Assembly (NCBI GenBank): GCA_016711805.1
Contig: JADJSH010000035.1
Location: 1 to 12,425, forward strand
Length of the DNA: 12,425 bases
DNA from: Bacteroidota bacterium
Lineage (GTDB): Bacteria; Bacteroidota; Bacteroidia; B-17B0; Aurantibacillaceae
Direction: 5' to 3'
In this document: in pieces, positions 1-8,333 of the stretch
Layout: every line of letters begins with the position of its first letter
How positions within the stretch are numbered: position 1 is the first letter of the stretch
Made by a program: the position numbers and the translations under genes
The notes under the pieces: generated by a model
Told to the model about the DNA's origin: nothing
The model's database searches: none
Seen by the model: only the letters and a program-made list of their open reading frames with translations

Positions 1-796
1 CCTGACCAATTACTGCCATTATATCCGTCATATTGCATTTATAGCCAGGCTCTACAATGTCATATCTCCAGTTTCCTTTTTGAGTCTTTGCTAATGCATC
101 TTTATTCTGACCATGAAGGGTTTTTATACATAATAACTTGTAGACATCCTCATTATCAAAAGGACTAGGCAAATTAAGTGCAACTGCTCCACCTTCAGCG
201 GTAGTTAAATTCTTTACTGCATGAAAAGAAAACACCGAAATGTCTGTTAAGGAGCCTGCTCTTTTCCCATTATACCAAGCACCAAACGAATGTGCTGAAT
301 CGGACAACACAAGAATGCGTCCCATTTGTTTTTGTTCATCAGAATCGGCAACAAAGTTTTTTTTATGCTTTATTACCAAGGCATTTATTGCATCATAATT
401 ACAAGGAAAACCTCCAAAATCAACTGGCATAATAACTTTAGTTCTTGAAGTAATTGCTTTCTCAATTTCAGAAACATTGATATTAAAATCGGTAGCATTC
501 ACATCCACAAAAACGGGAGTGGCACCACAATGCATTACTACATTCGCAGTAGCTGAGTATGTATATGCAGGTAAAATTACTTCATCTCCCTCTTTAACAC
601 CATACCATCTTAAAATAATTTCTAATCCAGCTGTTGCACTATTTAAACATAAAGTAGATTGATTTCCACAATAAGCAGTTATTTCCTTTTCAAATTGCTT
701 TGTTCGTGGTCCAGTAGTTATCCAACCTGACTTAAGTACTTTTATTACTTCATCTATTGCTTTCTGATTTATGTGTGGGGGTGAAAATGGAATCAT
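1..796 (-). CDS. DegT/DnrJ/EryC1/StrS-family PLP-dependent sugar aminotransferase (3' end outside window)
   Basis: This enzyme would transfer an amino group, normally from glutamate, to a keto group on a nucleotide-linked sugar. The frame is open for 265 codons from the ATG at 796 to the window edge, so roughly the last third of a typical 370-400 residue protein is missing. The N-terminus (IPFSPPHINQ... then LKSGWITTGP) is the classic family opening. DSAHSFG at about 166-172 supplies the Asp that contacts the PLP pyridine nitrogen. FSFHAVKNLTTAEGGA at about 189-204 holds the Schiff-base lysine, Lys195. A stretch of about 15 residues before DSAHSFG (near 145-160) is, from memory, common in Bacteroidota homologues. 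It starts 7 bp after the stop of the ligase-fold gene. This is the only gene fragment here longer than 200 codons without a break besides 9647-10933 and the genes at 2069 and 6376. Substrate is unknown; ArnB- or PglE-like activity on a 4-keto sugar is possible. Confidence 0.93.
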   Translation of the reverse strand, partial: MIPFSPPHINQKAIDEVIKVLKSGWITTGPRTKQFEKEITAYCGNQSTLCLNSATAGLEIILRWYGVKEGDEVILPAYTYSATANVVMHCGATPVFVDVNATDFNINVSEIEKAITSRTKVIMPVDFGGFPCNYDAINALVIKHKKNFVADSDEQKQMGRILVLSDSAHSFGAWYNGKRAGSLTDISVFSFHAVKNLTTAEGGAVALNLPSPFDNEDVYKLLCIKTLHGQNKDALAKTQKGNWRYDIVEPGYKCNMTDIMAVIGQ

Positions 797-803
797 TTTA
801 GTA

Positions 804-2068
804 TCAATTAGATTTTATAGGTACAAAGGTAGAACAAAGAATAGTATTAAGAAATACATAAAAAATAACGCCAGATTGACGCTCAAACATTGATTCAAAT
901 AATAGATTCATGGAAACAATTACAACAAATCCCATCAATAATAACTCTTTTTGTTTCCAACCTTGATAAAATGGCATCCAAAAACAGAGCATAAGTACTA
1001 TCAAGCCAATAATTCCGATTGATACAGTTGTATTCAAAAACTGGTTATGTGAATTTAAACCAAATTCATATTCTGTTTTCATGTTCTTTTCGAGGTACTT
1101 CTCCATTAGTTTGTCCCTTGAATCTCCTGTACCTACTCCTAAAATTAAATTTTCTTTAATTACTTCAAAAGAGGCCTTCCATACAAAAATACGACTACCA
1201 GTACCATCTGTACTTGTTGTAACCACTTTATTATCTTTATCCTTTTCATTGATTGCATTTTCAATAACCTCTGCCTTAGGTATTCGTTGCGCATACAATG
1301 GAGCATAATACACATTTAAAAACAAAAACAATCCGACCAATACCCCTACAATAGTTGTTGCTATGAGATATTTGGAGTTCCTAATCAAATCAACAATAAA
1401 AACTGCATAAATAAAAATTAGCCCAATCCATCCTGCTTTGGAACTTAATAATAATATGTAAATACTAAACATGGCTATTACAGAAATCCAGAAATATTTT
1501 AATTTTAAAAACTCTTTTTATACAAATAATAAATTGAAAAGAGTGCCACAACCGCATACATGGATGCATAGCTTGGATGGAATACGGATGATAAATATGA
1601 ATGATAAAAATAATTCGATCCTAAATCATATAGAACACCATATAAATCGGTATAAACTGGCTTATAAAAAGCATAGGTAGCATAAGCAAAGCATAGCATG
1701 GCATAGGTAATACATCCGAAAATAAAGCTTTTCAAATAGTTGGATAATTGCAGCTTGGTTTCATTTGTATAAGCAGCATATACAAGCGGTAATATGAAAA
1801 AAGAAAATTTCGTCTCTAAAACTTCACCAGCAACTTTAAAATTCGAGGAATAAATTAATCCAACTAAATACAATGCATACAAAACAATCATTAAAGTCAA
1901 TGCTGTATTATGCTTGATGGCACGAACACTAATCTTAACATTGGAGATATTTATTAACCAATTAAGTGACAACAAAACAATTAGTATGGGTAATGCAATA
2001 GGTATAAAAAAAGCCAACAATGTAGTCAGTACCACATGAACTCTTTTGTTTAATTGCTCCGTCATCAT
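804..2068 (-). CDS. O-antigen ligase / polymerase-fold membrane protein (WaaL/Wzy superfamily), one frameshift
   Basis: This is a polytopic inner-membrane protein of the O-antigen ligase superfamily (PF04932 type), which joins or polymerises undecaprenyl-linked glycans on the periplasmic side. The reading breaks at 1507-1511: the first 187 codons end at a TAA at 1505-1507. One extra base in that homopolymer joins them through a bridge reading LKLKYFWISVIAM into the second part, which runs to 804. The joined protein is about 420 residues, normal for the family. It has about ten hydrophobic segments. SVFHPSYASMY in the first half and GVGTGDSRDKLMEKY, then SHNQFLNT with the conserved His, in the second half are family signatures. 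The start ATG directly abuts the acyltransferase stop (TAA at 2069-2071), and ATG is repeated (MM). Because a separate Wzy-like gene lies at 9647-10933, this one is more likely the ligase, but sequence alone does not separate the two roles. Confidence 0.85.
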
Positions 2069-2701
2069 TTATAAGCCTGAAGTATATTTATTATCCTTAA
2101 TTAGAGTTGCATCATAGTAGTTTTCAAAACTTAATCCTTGCTCAAATAATTTACCATCAACTATTCGAGTATCCCCTACCACTTTTGCTGGATTACCAAC
2201 AAGTATAGAATAATCAGGATAAACACCTTTTACAACACTACCTGCACCTATAATGCATCCTTTACCAATTGTTGTACCCGGCAAAAGGATGCAAGCTGTT
2301 CCAACAAACGTGAATTCACCAATTTTTACTCCTTCGATAATGTATCCAATTCGCTCTGACGCTGGAATATCAATAAACTTGTCTCCTAATAAGCGAATTG
2401 AATTCTGGCTGCTATGTGTGTATATGCATGTATGAGAAGCTATGTTTACTCCTTTCTCGATAATGATTCCTCCTATTCCATCCAACAAGCTATTGTGTCC
2501 AATCCAAACATTATCTTTTATATTTATCTTTTTTTTATCTACTAATTTAACGGTGGAGCTAATTCGTGTTCGTTTATAAAACTTTCCATCAACTTTATTG
2601 AAGAAACCATACACCATAAATGGTTTGTGAAAAAATGCGAGTGCATTCAGTATACCTGAAATAAAAAAACCCAATGGTGACAAATAAATTTTTCTAAACA
2701 T
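2069..2701 (-). CDS. Left-handed beta-helix (hexapeptide repeat) acyltransferase
   Basis: This is a cytoplasmic acyltransferase, most likely an O- or N-acetyltransferase using acetyl-CoA on a sugar of the repeat unit. It is 210 residues and intact. Imperfect hexapeptide repeats run from about residue 48 to 180, for example INIKDNVWIGHNS, IIIEKGVNIAS, VKIGEFTFVGTACILLPGT and TIGKGCIIGAGSVV. They are followed by the capping motif YSILVGNPAKVVG that is typical of WcaF/NodL/maltose-acetyltransferase relatives. The His in THSSQ, near residue 96, sits where such enzymes carry the catalytic histidine, but I cannot confirm that without an alignment. The hydrophobic N-terminus (FFISGILNALAFF) may tether it to the membrane or pack against a partner. 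Its start overlaps the end of the preceding glycosyltransferase by 8 bp, which suggests translational coupling. It could be the acetyltransferase that completes the 3-amino sugar, although it is not adjacent to the fdt-type pair. Confidence 0.9.
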   Translation of the reverse strand: MFRKIYLSPLGFFISGILNALAFFHKPFMVYGFFNKVDGKFYKRTRISSTVKLVDKKKINIKDNVWIGHNSLLDGIGGIIIEKGVNIASHTCIYTHSSQNSIRLLGDKFIDIPASERIGYIIEGVKIGEFTFVGTACILLPGTTIGKGCIIGAGSVVKGVYPDYSILVGNPAKVVGDTRIVDGKLFEQGLSFENYYDATLIKDNKYTSGL

Positions 2702-3856
2702 CTTTATTTAGTTTATTACAAATATAATCATAATATAACTTAGCATTTTTCGGAGTAAAATCTAAAGACGCTGCACGAGCATTTATCTTAAATTGCTCCA
2801 ACTCATTTCTATGCTCAAATAAATGCAAAATGAATTCTGCTATCTTTTCGGGAGGCGAATTGTCAAATACCCGACCGCAGTTGTATTTATTAACCAAAAA
2901 ACCTAATTCAGATGCCTCTGCAGCTAGAGCAAATATGGCAGAACCAGCAGCCAACGTATAATACGTTTTACTCGGAACGGATATTGTTTCTGCTCCCTGA
3001 CTTAATGTAACAATCCCAATATCCGCAGCTGTTAAAGAAAATGGTAATGTTTCCTTATTTTGATAGGGCAGCAATAAAACATTGGATAATTGCTCCGATT
3101 TAACATATGCCTCAATTTTTGCTTTTTTAGCTCCATCGCCAATAATTACAAATTGGATAGCTGTATTTGATTTCAACAAATTAGCATTGTACACAATTGA
3201 TTCAATATCATGCGTCAAGCCTAAATTCCCGGAATACATTACCACCAACGTCGCTCAAACCATGTTCGTTTGAAAAAGTATTATCCAATCGGTTTACTGG
3301 CTTAACAAAATCGGCATTTACCCAATTAGGAACAATGATTGGCTTTTTGCTTGTATACTTCTGAATTGCATCCGACAGATGTGTACCCAATGTAAATAAA
3401 GTAGACGCTTTACTAAAGCTACTTCGATTTAATCTTTGCCAAATCCTAAGGGCAATGCACCTTTCTTTAAAACACCAAAATTAACAAGCACATCGGATAT
3501 AAATCCCAGATAATTAGATGATAGTTTTGATTGCGTACTTTTTAAAAAAACAAACCTAAGAAAACAATAAAAGGAGGTGTCGTAATTAAATCAATTCTTT
3601 TTCGACTACGAAATAAAATAAAAAAAAACGAATAAAAGGTAAATAGAGACCATGTAAACATTCGTTTAAATGTTGATGTATTATCATAGCGATTGAAATA
3701 CTTTACTTTAATACAAGGATCTAAAGATGCATAATTAGGCTCAAGAATTCCTGTTACAAGTTCAATTTCAGCACCTTCGTTGATAAAATTATTCAGGATA
3801 TCAATAGATAGCTGGCGTGTAACTTGAACTATAAAAATATATTTCTTGGAATTCAT
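2694..3856 (-). CDS. GT4-family (WbuB-like) glycosyltransferase, broken by three frameshifts and one stop
   Basis: This is a retaining GT-B glycosyltransferase acting at the cytoplasmic face. No single frame spans it, but consecutive pieces rebuild a protein of about 388 residues, normal for the family. Piece 1 starts at the ATG at 3856 and carries ITTPPFIVFLGLFF, resembling the WbuB N-domain. It stops at TAA 3542-3544 in a T/A homopolymer junction, and the same frame then continues VRNQNYHLIIWDLYP. A shift at 3491-3496 leads into DVLVNFGVLKKGALP, and one near 3440-3455 into RIWQRLNRSSFSKAS and LGTHLSDAIQKYT. One near 3241-3256 leads into VVMYSGNLGLTHDIES, the start of the C-domain. The C-domain keeps SVPSKTYYTLAAGSAIFA, where WbuB-like enzymes bind the nucleotide sugar. 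The end overlaps the following acyltransferase by 8 bp. Donor and acceptor are unknown. True pseudogenisation is possible, but conservation across every break argues for sequence errors. Confidence 0.82.
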
Positions 3857-3876
3857 TGCTCGCCTATAAATTCGAA

Positions 3877-4881
3877 TTAGCTTTTGCTATATTTTGCAAT
3901 CAGCTTTTTAGTATTAAATACATTATAACGATAAATAACTTTTATCAAGTATTTAATTTTATTTTTTAAGCCTTCACTTTTTATGAGTTTAAAATCCTGT
4001 AATGGAATATTAAATGTAGCATCAATTGATTTTACAAGTTCTTCCACTCTAGCTAACTCAATAATATAAGGTACATAAAGGTTTGCAACAACAGGCATGG
4101 TGGGGTGTCTCCATCCTAAATCGACAATGTCATTTTTAAAAAAACGCACATGATGAAAATGATAAAACACTGCTTCAAAATTAACATTGCGGTCATTATC
4201 TTTAAATAAAATTTTATTCCCGTTTTTACTAACAAGGCCACTGTTCAACATTCCAAGATGCTAATCCCCCTCCTAAGTGTTCCAACACATGAACACCCTT
4301 AAAACGTGTAGTCCAATCGTCCAAATATTTTTGATCTCCGAATTTTCCATCTTCATAGCGGTCGTAACACCAATCAATACAAGCATCCCTCCACCAATTC
4401 AATGCTTCCAAACCATCTTGATTATTAAAGAAGGTTATAAACTGAACACAGTATATACCGGAAGTAGTAGTACGATTAAATTTTGGTGGATAACGGTGAA
4501 GTGTCAACAAAATTGACTTATCACCCATTTCATCAAACAAAATTTTAGGATTTTGATAAAAAAACAAGTCGGCATCCACGTATGTACAACTTGGAACTTT
4601 GTAATTATTTATAACATACAAAATAGTAGATGATGTGGATGTCCAACAATATTCAGCTTTTGAACGACCAGGCTTTACTGCTAATAATTTTTCATCTTCA
4701 AATTCTCTTAATGAAATAATTGTAGCGTGCTTAAAATTCAACTTATTTAGAATCTCATTAGCTTTTATCATCAAAAGCAAAAATATACAAATGGAGGTTA
4801 TCGCACGTTTTCTCGAGCGATAAATACATTACAATACCACGTGTTAAATAAAGGAATCAAATAAAGTACAAAATTATACAT
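3877..4881 (-). CDS. Nucleotide-sugar glycosyltransferase with D-A-D motif (GT-A-like), broken by four frameshifts
   Basis: This is a probable metal-dependent GT-A glycosyltransferase of a group often labelled only as glycosyl transferase in Bacteroidota. The start is the ATG at 4881, recovered by reading through breaks: MYNF at the start, then CTLFDS after 4870-4873, YLTRGIVMYLSLEKTCDNLH after 4850-4852, and IFAFDDKANEILNKL across 4763-4766. The long central part holds the likely DxD metal site in SCTYVDADLFF (residues about 102-104), then TSGIYCVQFITF, LNWWRDACIDWC, GKFGDQKYLDDW and HVLEHLGGGLASWNVEQ. A fourth shift at about 4238-4250 moves into GLVSKNGNKILFKD, YHFHHVRFF and a basic tail. 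The rebuilt length is about 335 residues, and no fragment alone is complete. It starts 7 bp after the aminotransferase stop and ends 20 bp before the next gene. Donor sugar is unknown; the neighbouring 3-amino-sugar pathway makes that product a candidate. Confidence 0.82.
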
Positions 4882-4888
4882 CGTGCTA

Positions 4889-5971
4889 TTAAAATTTATT
4901 CATTACTTCTATCACTTTATTCATCCAACTCCGTGTGAAAGAATGAAATGGGAAGACTAAGTGTTGTAGCTGATGTTTTTTTCACTGATAGGAAAATTAT
5001 AATTATCAAACTTTCCCTGCAATGCTTTTGCTTACTAGGAGAAACGGGATAATGAATTTCCGTTTTTATTCCATTTTTTAATAGATACTCTTTTAAATCA
5101 TCGCGCTTTTCGTGACGAATATTAAAAATATGATATACATCAAAATAATCTTTATCTACAACAGGCTTTACAAAATCAGCGTTTAAATTATTTAAATAAA
5201 TCGAAGCCAATTTTCGTTTATGCGCGTTTATCTCATCCAATCGTTTTAGTTTAACAGAAAGGAATGCTGCCTGCAACTCATCCAAACGAGAGTTATAACC
5301 TACCACTTCATTGTAGTACTTTATATCCGAACCATAATTTCTTAATCTTCGAATAATTTTATCCAAAGCAATATCATTACAAACAACAGCGCCTGCATCT
5401 CCCAATGCACCCAAGTTTTTAGTTGGATAAAAACTAAATGCACCAAATTCACCAAAGGTTCCTGTGTGCTTACCTTTGTAAGTAGCACCGTGCGATTGAG
5501 CACAATCTTCGATTAACTTTAAATTGTATTTTTTACACAGAGCGATAATCGGATCCATATCGCAAGCTTTACCATAAAGATGTACTACGACAATCGCTTT
5601 TGTTTTACTTGTAATAGCAGCCTCTATTTTATCAGGATCAATATTATATGTATCAATCGATGGCTCAACCAAAACTGGCTTCATGTTATTTTGCATAACG
5701 CTCAAAATAGTAGCTATATAGGTATTTGAAGGAACGATAATCTCGCTTCCCTTTTCAAAATCAAATGATCAATTGATAATGTAATAGCATCTAAGCCTGA
5801 TGCTAATCCAATGCAGTGATTTGCTTGATTATAAGAAGCGAATTCAGCTTCAAATTGCTTCACACTTTGCCCTAAAATATACCATCCCGATTTTAATACT
5901 TTATTAAACTCTTTTGTATAATCATCAAAAAATGGTGCATTCAGCAATGCTAAACTTTCGTATTCTATCAT
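4889..5971 (-). CDS. FdtB/QdtB-type dTDP-3-keto-6-deoxyhexose 3-aminotransferase, broken by four frameshifts
   Basis: This is a DegT-family PLP enzyme expected to aminate C3 of the keto sugar made by the preceding gene. It opens with YESLALLNAPFFDDY and VLKSGWYILGQSVKQFE, the form typical of FdtB/QdtB-like 3-aminotransferases. A missing base at 5763-5765 hides the join into DFEKGSEIIVPSNTYIAT. The catalytic core is intact: EDCAQSHGATYKG carries the PLP-contacting Asp, and SFYPTKNLGALGDAGA carries the Schiff-base Lys (codon at 5418-5420, residue about 185). The C-terminus is garbled by a missing base at 5026-5029, an extra one at 4976-4982 and an extra one at 4950-4952. Correcting these gives KQKALQGKFDNYNFPISEK, SLPFHSFTRSWMNK and VIEVMNKF, ending at TAA 4889-4891. 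The rebuilt length is about 361 residues, normal for the family. It begins 5 bp after the ketoisomerase stop, and this pairing is the main support for 3-amination. Confidence 0.87.
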
Positions 5972-5976
5972 TTTAA

Positions 5977-6342
5977 CTATTTATACTTTTCGTAGATATA
6001 ATCACTTGGTTCAAAATATTCAGAAGCCAATACCATTAAAATGGCATCTTTAGAAAAACTATGCATCTGATGCCAATCTTGAGGCTCTAGAATCAAACAC
6101 TTGTCAGGCGAATCCAATACAAATTCCTGTTGAACTTTAGTATCATCGTTATAAATTGTACAACTTCCTTGGATACAAACAGCCGCCTGGATTGTTTTCA
6201 CATGTCTATGACCACCACGAATTGAATCATCTACACCATAGATGTAAAATATTCTTTTAATATCAAAAGGAACAACCTTTTCGATAACCGTTAAGTTTCC
6301 TCGTTGATCGGTAAATGTCTTTAAACTGATAAAATGTGCCAT
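5977..6342 (-). CDS. FdtA/QdtA-type sugar 3,4-ketoisomerase (WxcM-like cupin)
   Basis: This is a small cytoplasmic cupin that moves the keto group of dTDP-4-keto-6-deoxyglucose from C4 to C3, ready for amination. It is 121 residues, intact, and a typical length for stand-alone members of PF05523 (WxcM-like C-terminal domain). The signature RGGHRH is at residues 42-47; the two histidines (45 and 47) correspond to the catalytic pair known from FdtA and QdtA. It is followed by QAAVCIQGSCTIYNDD and a cupin strand ending LEPQDWHQMHSF (Trp90). FdtA and QdtA differ in the C4 configuration of the product (galacto or gluco), and I cannot decide between them by eye, so no gene symbol is given. The gene lies 33 bp after the methyltransferase and 5 bp before the aminotransferase, the usual fdtA-fdtB order. 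No acetyltransferase directly follows, unlike the fdtABC arrangement. Confidence 0.93.
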   Translation of the reverse strand: MAHFISLKTFTDQRGNLTVIEKVVPFDIKRIFYIYGVDDSIRGGHRHVKTIQAAVCIQGSCTIYNDDTKVQQEFVLDSPDKCLILEPQDWHQMHSFSKDAILMVLASEYFEPSDYIYEKYK

Positions 6343-6375
6343 AAACTATATTTTCATCGAAATTACTAAAAAATA

Positions 6376-7179
6376 CTATTCTTTTCGCTTAAAAAAGAAA
6401 GCTTTATACGCTGCATTGTTAACATGTATTGTCTCTTCTAATTCAACATCAAAAACCAATTCATATTCCTCCAAAAATGCTTTTTTAACATTTTCTTGAT
6501 TTAACAGCCAGCAAGGATACTTTGCTTCGTAAATACTTTTATGAACTTTTTGAATTGTAATACGATCCTTGCCTTCCAACAATAATGGAGCTCTGTCGAT
6601 AATAACGTATTGGAACTTTTTTGAGTTCAAAAATGCAATTAATTCATAGGGCTTTTCAATATACTGCAAAACAGAGGAGAGCAACAATACATTCACGCGC
6701 TGCTCATTTAAACAACTATCAATATCATAATAAAAATGTAAATGATTGTCAGAAAAATATTTTTGTCCTTCTGTAACAAAATGTTTTTGCTCTACTATAG
6801 ACCAGTTAAATTCTTGAGCACCATTAAAAAATGTCCTGTTCTGATAATAACTACTGCCCAATGAACCACCAAAATCCAAAACGTTCAACTTATTCCCGCT
6901 TCTCAATGCAACATACGACAATGCTGAAAGCAATGGAAATGAATAATGTACTTTATCAAATATAACAGAATCTCTTTCGTAAACAGCTTCGCCACTTTTC
7001 ACCTTTAATAAAGACGCTTTCACCTTATTAATTATAATATCACTATCATACCCTGAACATTTTTTGGAGGCCTCTTCCCAAGTAGAATAATTACCTGACC
7101 ATCCATAAAATAAACGAGACAAACTAGTTAATACAACTGGGGGAATTAGCGATTTAAGAGTAGATTTAAAGTTTGACAT
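6376..7179 (-). CDS. Putative methyltransferase, LIC12133 family (TIGR04325)
   Basis: This is a probable SAM-dependent methyltransferase of the LIC12133 family, which recurs in surface-polysaccharide loci and whose substrate has not, to my knowledge, been established. It is 267 residues and intact, typical for the family. Family hallmarks are GWSGNYSTWEEASKKCSGYD (about 26-45), GEAVYERDSVIFD (about 63-75), and the glycine-rich SAM-binding loop NVLDFGGSLGSSYYQN (about 99-114). Later motifs are FNWSIVEQKHFV and VLLLSSVLQYIEKPYEL, the post-loop strand and helix. The C-terminal IIDRAPLLLEGKDRITIQ region and a basic tail (FFFKRKE) complete it. It starts 5 bp before the end of the acyltransferase segment in transcription order and precedes the ketoisomerase by 33 bp. 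Its position next to the 3-amino-sugar genes suggests N- or O-methylation of that sugar, but this is inference. Confidence 0.9.
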   Translation of the reverse strand: MSNFKSTLKSLIPPVVLTSLSRLFYGWSGNYSTWEEASKKCSGYDSDIIINKVKASLLKVKSGEAVYERDSVIFDKVHYSFPLLSALSYVALRSGNKLNVLDFGGSLGSSYYQNRTFFNGAQEFNWSIVEQKHFVTEGQKYFSDNHLHFYYDIDSCLNEQRVNVLLLSSVLQYIEKPYELIAFLNSKKFQYVIIDRAPLLLEGKDRITIQKVHKSIYEAKYPCWLLNQENVKKAFLEEYELVFDVELEETIHVNNAAYKAFFFKRKE

Positions 7180-7184
7180 CTTAG

Positions 7185-8314
7185 TTATTTTTTAAAACTT
7201 TCAAAAGAAAATTTACCTTTTAATGAAAGGAAATACTTTTCAATTGTATTGTAACTGATATAGCTAATTAATACGGTTATCAAAATGGTTAAAATGTTTT
7301 TCAATAAAACATATTCTTCACCATTTGTAAATAGCGCAACTACAATGTTTAGCGCTATCATGTGGGTTAAATACAACCCATAACTAATCCTCCCTAACCA
7401 TGTTAATAGAGGAAATTTTCCGATTTTAAAAAAAGAATTTTTAGAAAAATTTTTGTTCCACAATAACAAAACCAAAGAAAAACAAAGGAAGAATATGATA
7501 CAATCGTTTATACAATTCAAACTGATCTGAAATAAAGTGTTGCATAAATAGCAAAGGAATACAGACTATATAAATGAGAACAATTTGCCATTTTTAATTT
7601 TATTTAGCACAGCTAGGACTTTCTCTGTTTTGTAAAAACAAAATAAGCTAACAAGGCACCTAAGGATAAATATTTCAAACAAGCCAGCAAATGGTAATCG
7701 CCAGCATTAGGCCTATATGCAACGAAAGCGGAAAACAACTCCGATAGAACAACCAAGGTAACTAGTATATAAGAGAAAATAATTACGCCTATTAAAAGTA
7801 CAAAAATAAGTGGCCAAAGCAAGTAGAATTGCTCCTCAACAGAAACACTCCATTGAACTCCTAGTATATTGGTTGATGGGAAAGCATGATAAATATGGTC
7901 GAAATTGGCTAAAAACAAAGCAAACATCCACCATCTCGAATTTTCAAAAAAATCAATCCCTGAAAAATGCATATAGATCGGATATATTACAAATCCAATA
8001 ATAAGTGTAATAAAATACAATGGCCATATTCGCAATATTCTACGGATATAAAAGAATATCACATTAATTTTTTTATTTTTTTCTTGCTCCGCAAACAACA
8101 AGTAGGTAATTAAGAAGCCGCTTAGAACAAAGAAAAAAATAACTCCTAAGCGACCACCTGCTTCATCAAAAGACAAAAGCAATTTGAAGGATTTATAAAA
8201 TTCTGTTTGAGGATATTTAAACCAATAACTCAAATGAGCGAAAATAACTGCAAATGCTGCAATAGCTCGCAAGCCATCCAAATTTTCAAAATAAAGCTTC
8301 TTTTGCAGACTCAT
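7185..8314 (-). CDS. OafA/WecH-like membrane acyltransferase (acyltransferase family 3), broken by three frameshifts
   Basis: This is an integral membrane O-acyltransferase that would acetylate (or otherwise acylate) the glycan using an acyl donor from the cytoplasm. The N-terminal two thirds are clear: FENLDGLRAIAAFAVIFAHLSY (about 9-30, with the conserved His27), then GRLGVIFFFVLSGFLITYLL, FYIRRILRIWPLYF and WSVSVEEQFYLLWPL, all hallmarks of PF01757. The C-terminal third needs three one-base corrections in homopolymers. At 7628-7631 the corrected reading is FTKTEKVLAVLNKIK, at 7591-7595 KKWQIVLIYIVCIPLLF, and at 7478-7482 LFSLVLLLWNKNF. It then ends with FPLLTWLGRISYGLYLTHM, the usual last transmembrane signature. 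The rebuilt length is about 377 residues, with roughly ten membrane segments. It begins 19 bp after the glycosyltransferase stop and ends 5 bp before the methyltransferase start. Confidence 0.88.
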
Positions 8315-8333
8315 TAATTTATACTAAGCTATT

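Noticed and set aside
3208..3856. Programmed frameshifting or recoding in the WbuB-like gene
   Set aside because: There are four breaks in one gene, some of them not at slippery heptamers, and similar breaks in seven other genes. Sequence error fits much better.
4916..5035. A divergent C-terminal domain on the FdtB-type aminotransferase
   Set aside because: The odd residues come from one missing and one extra base that cancel out. Corrected, the usual C-terminus appears and ends 7 bp before the next start.
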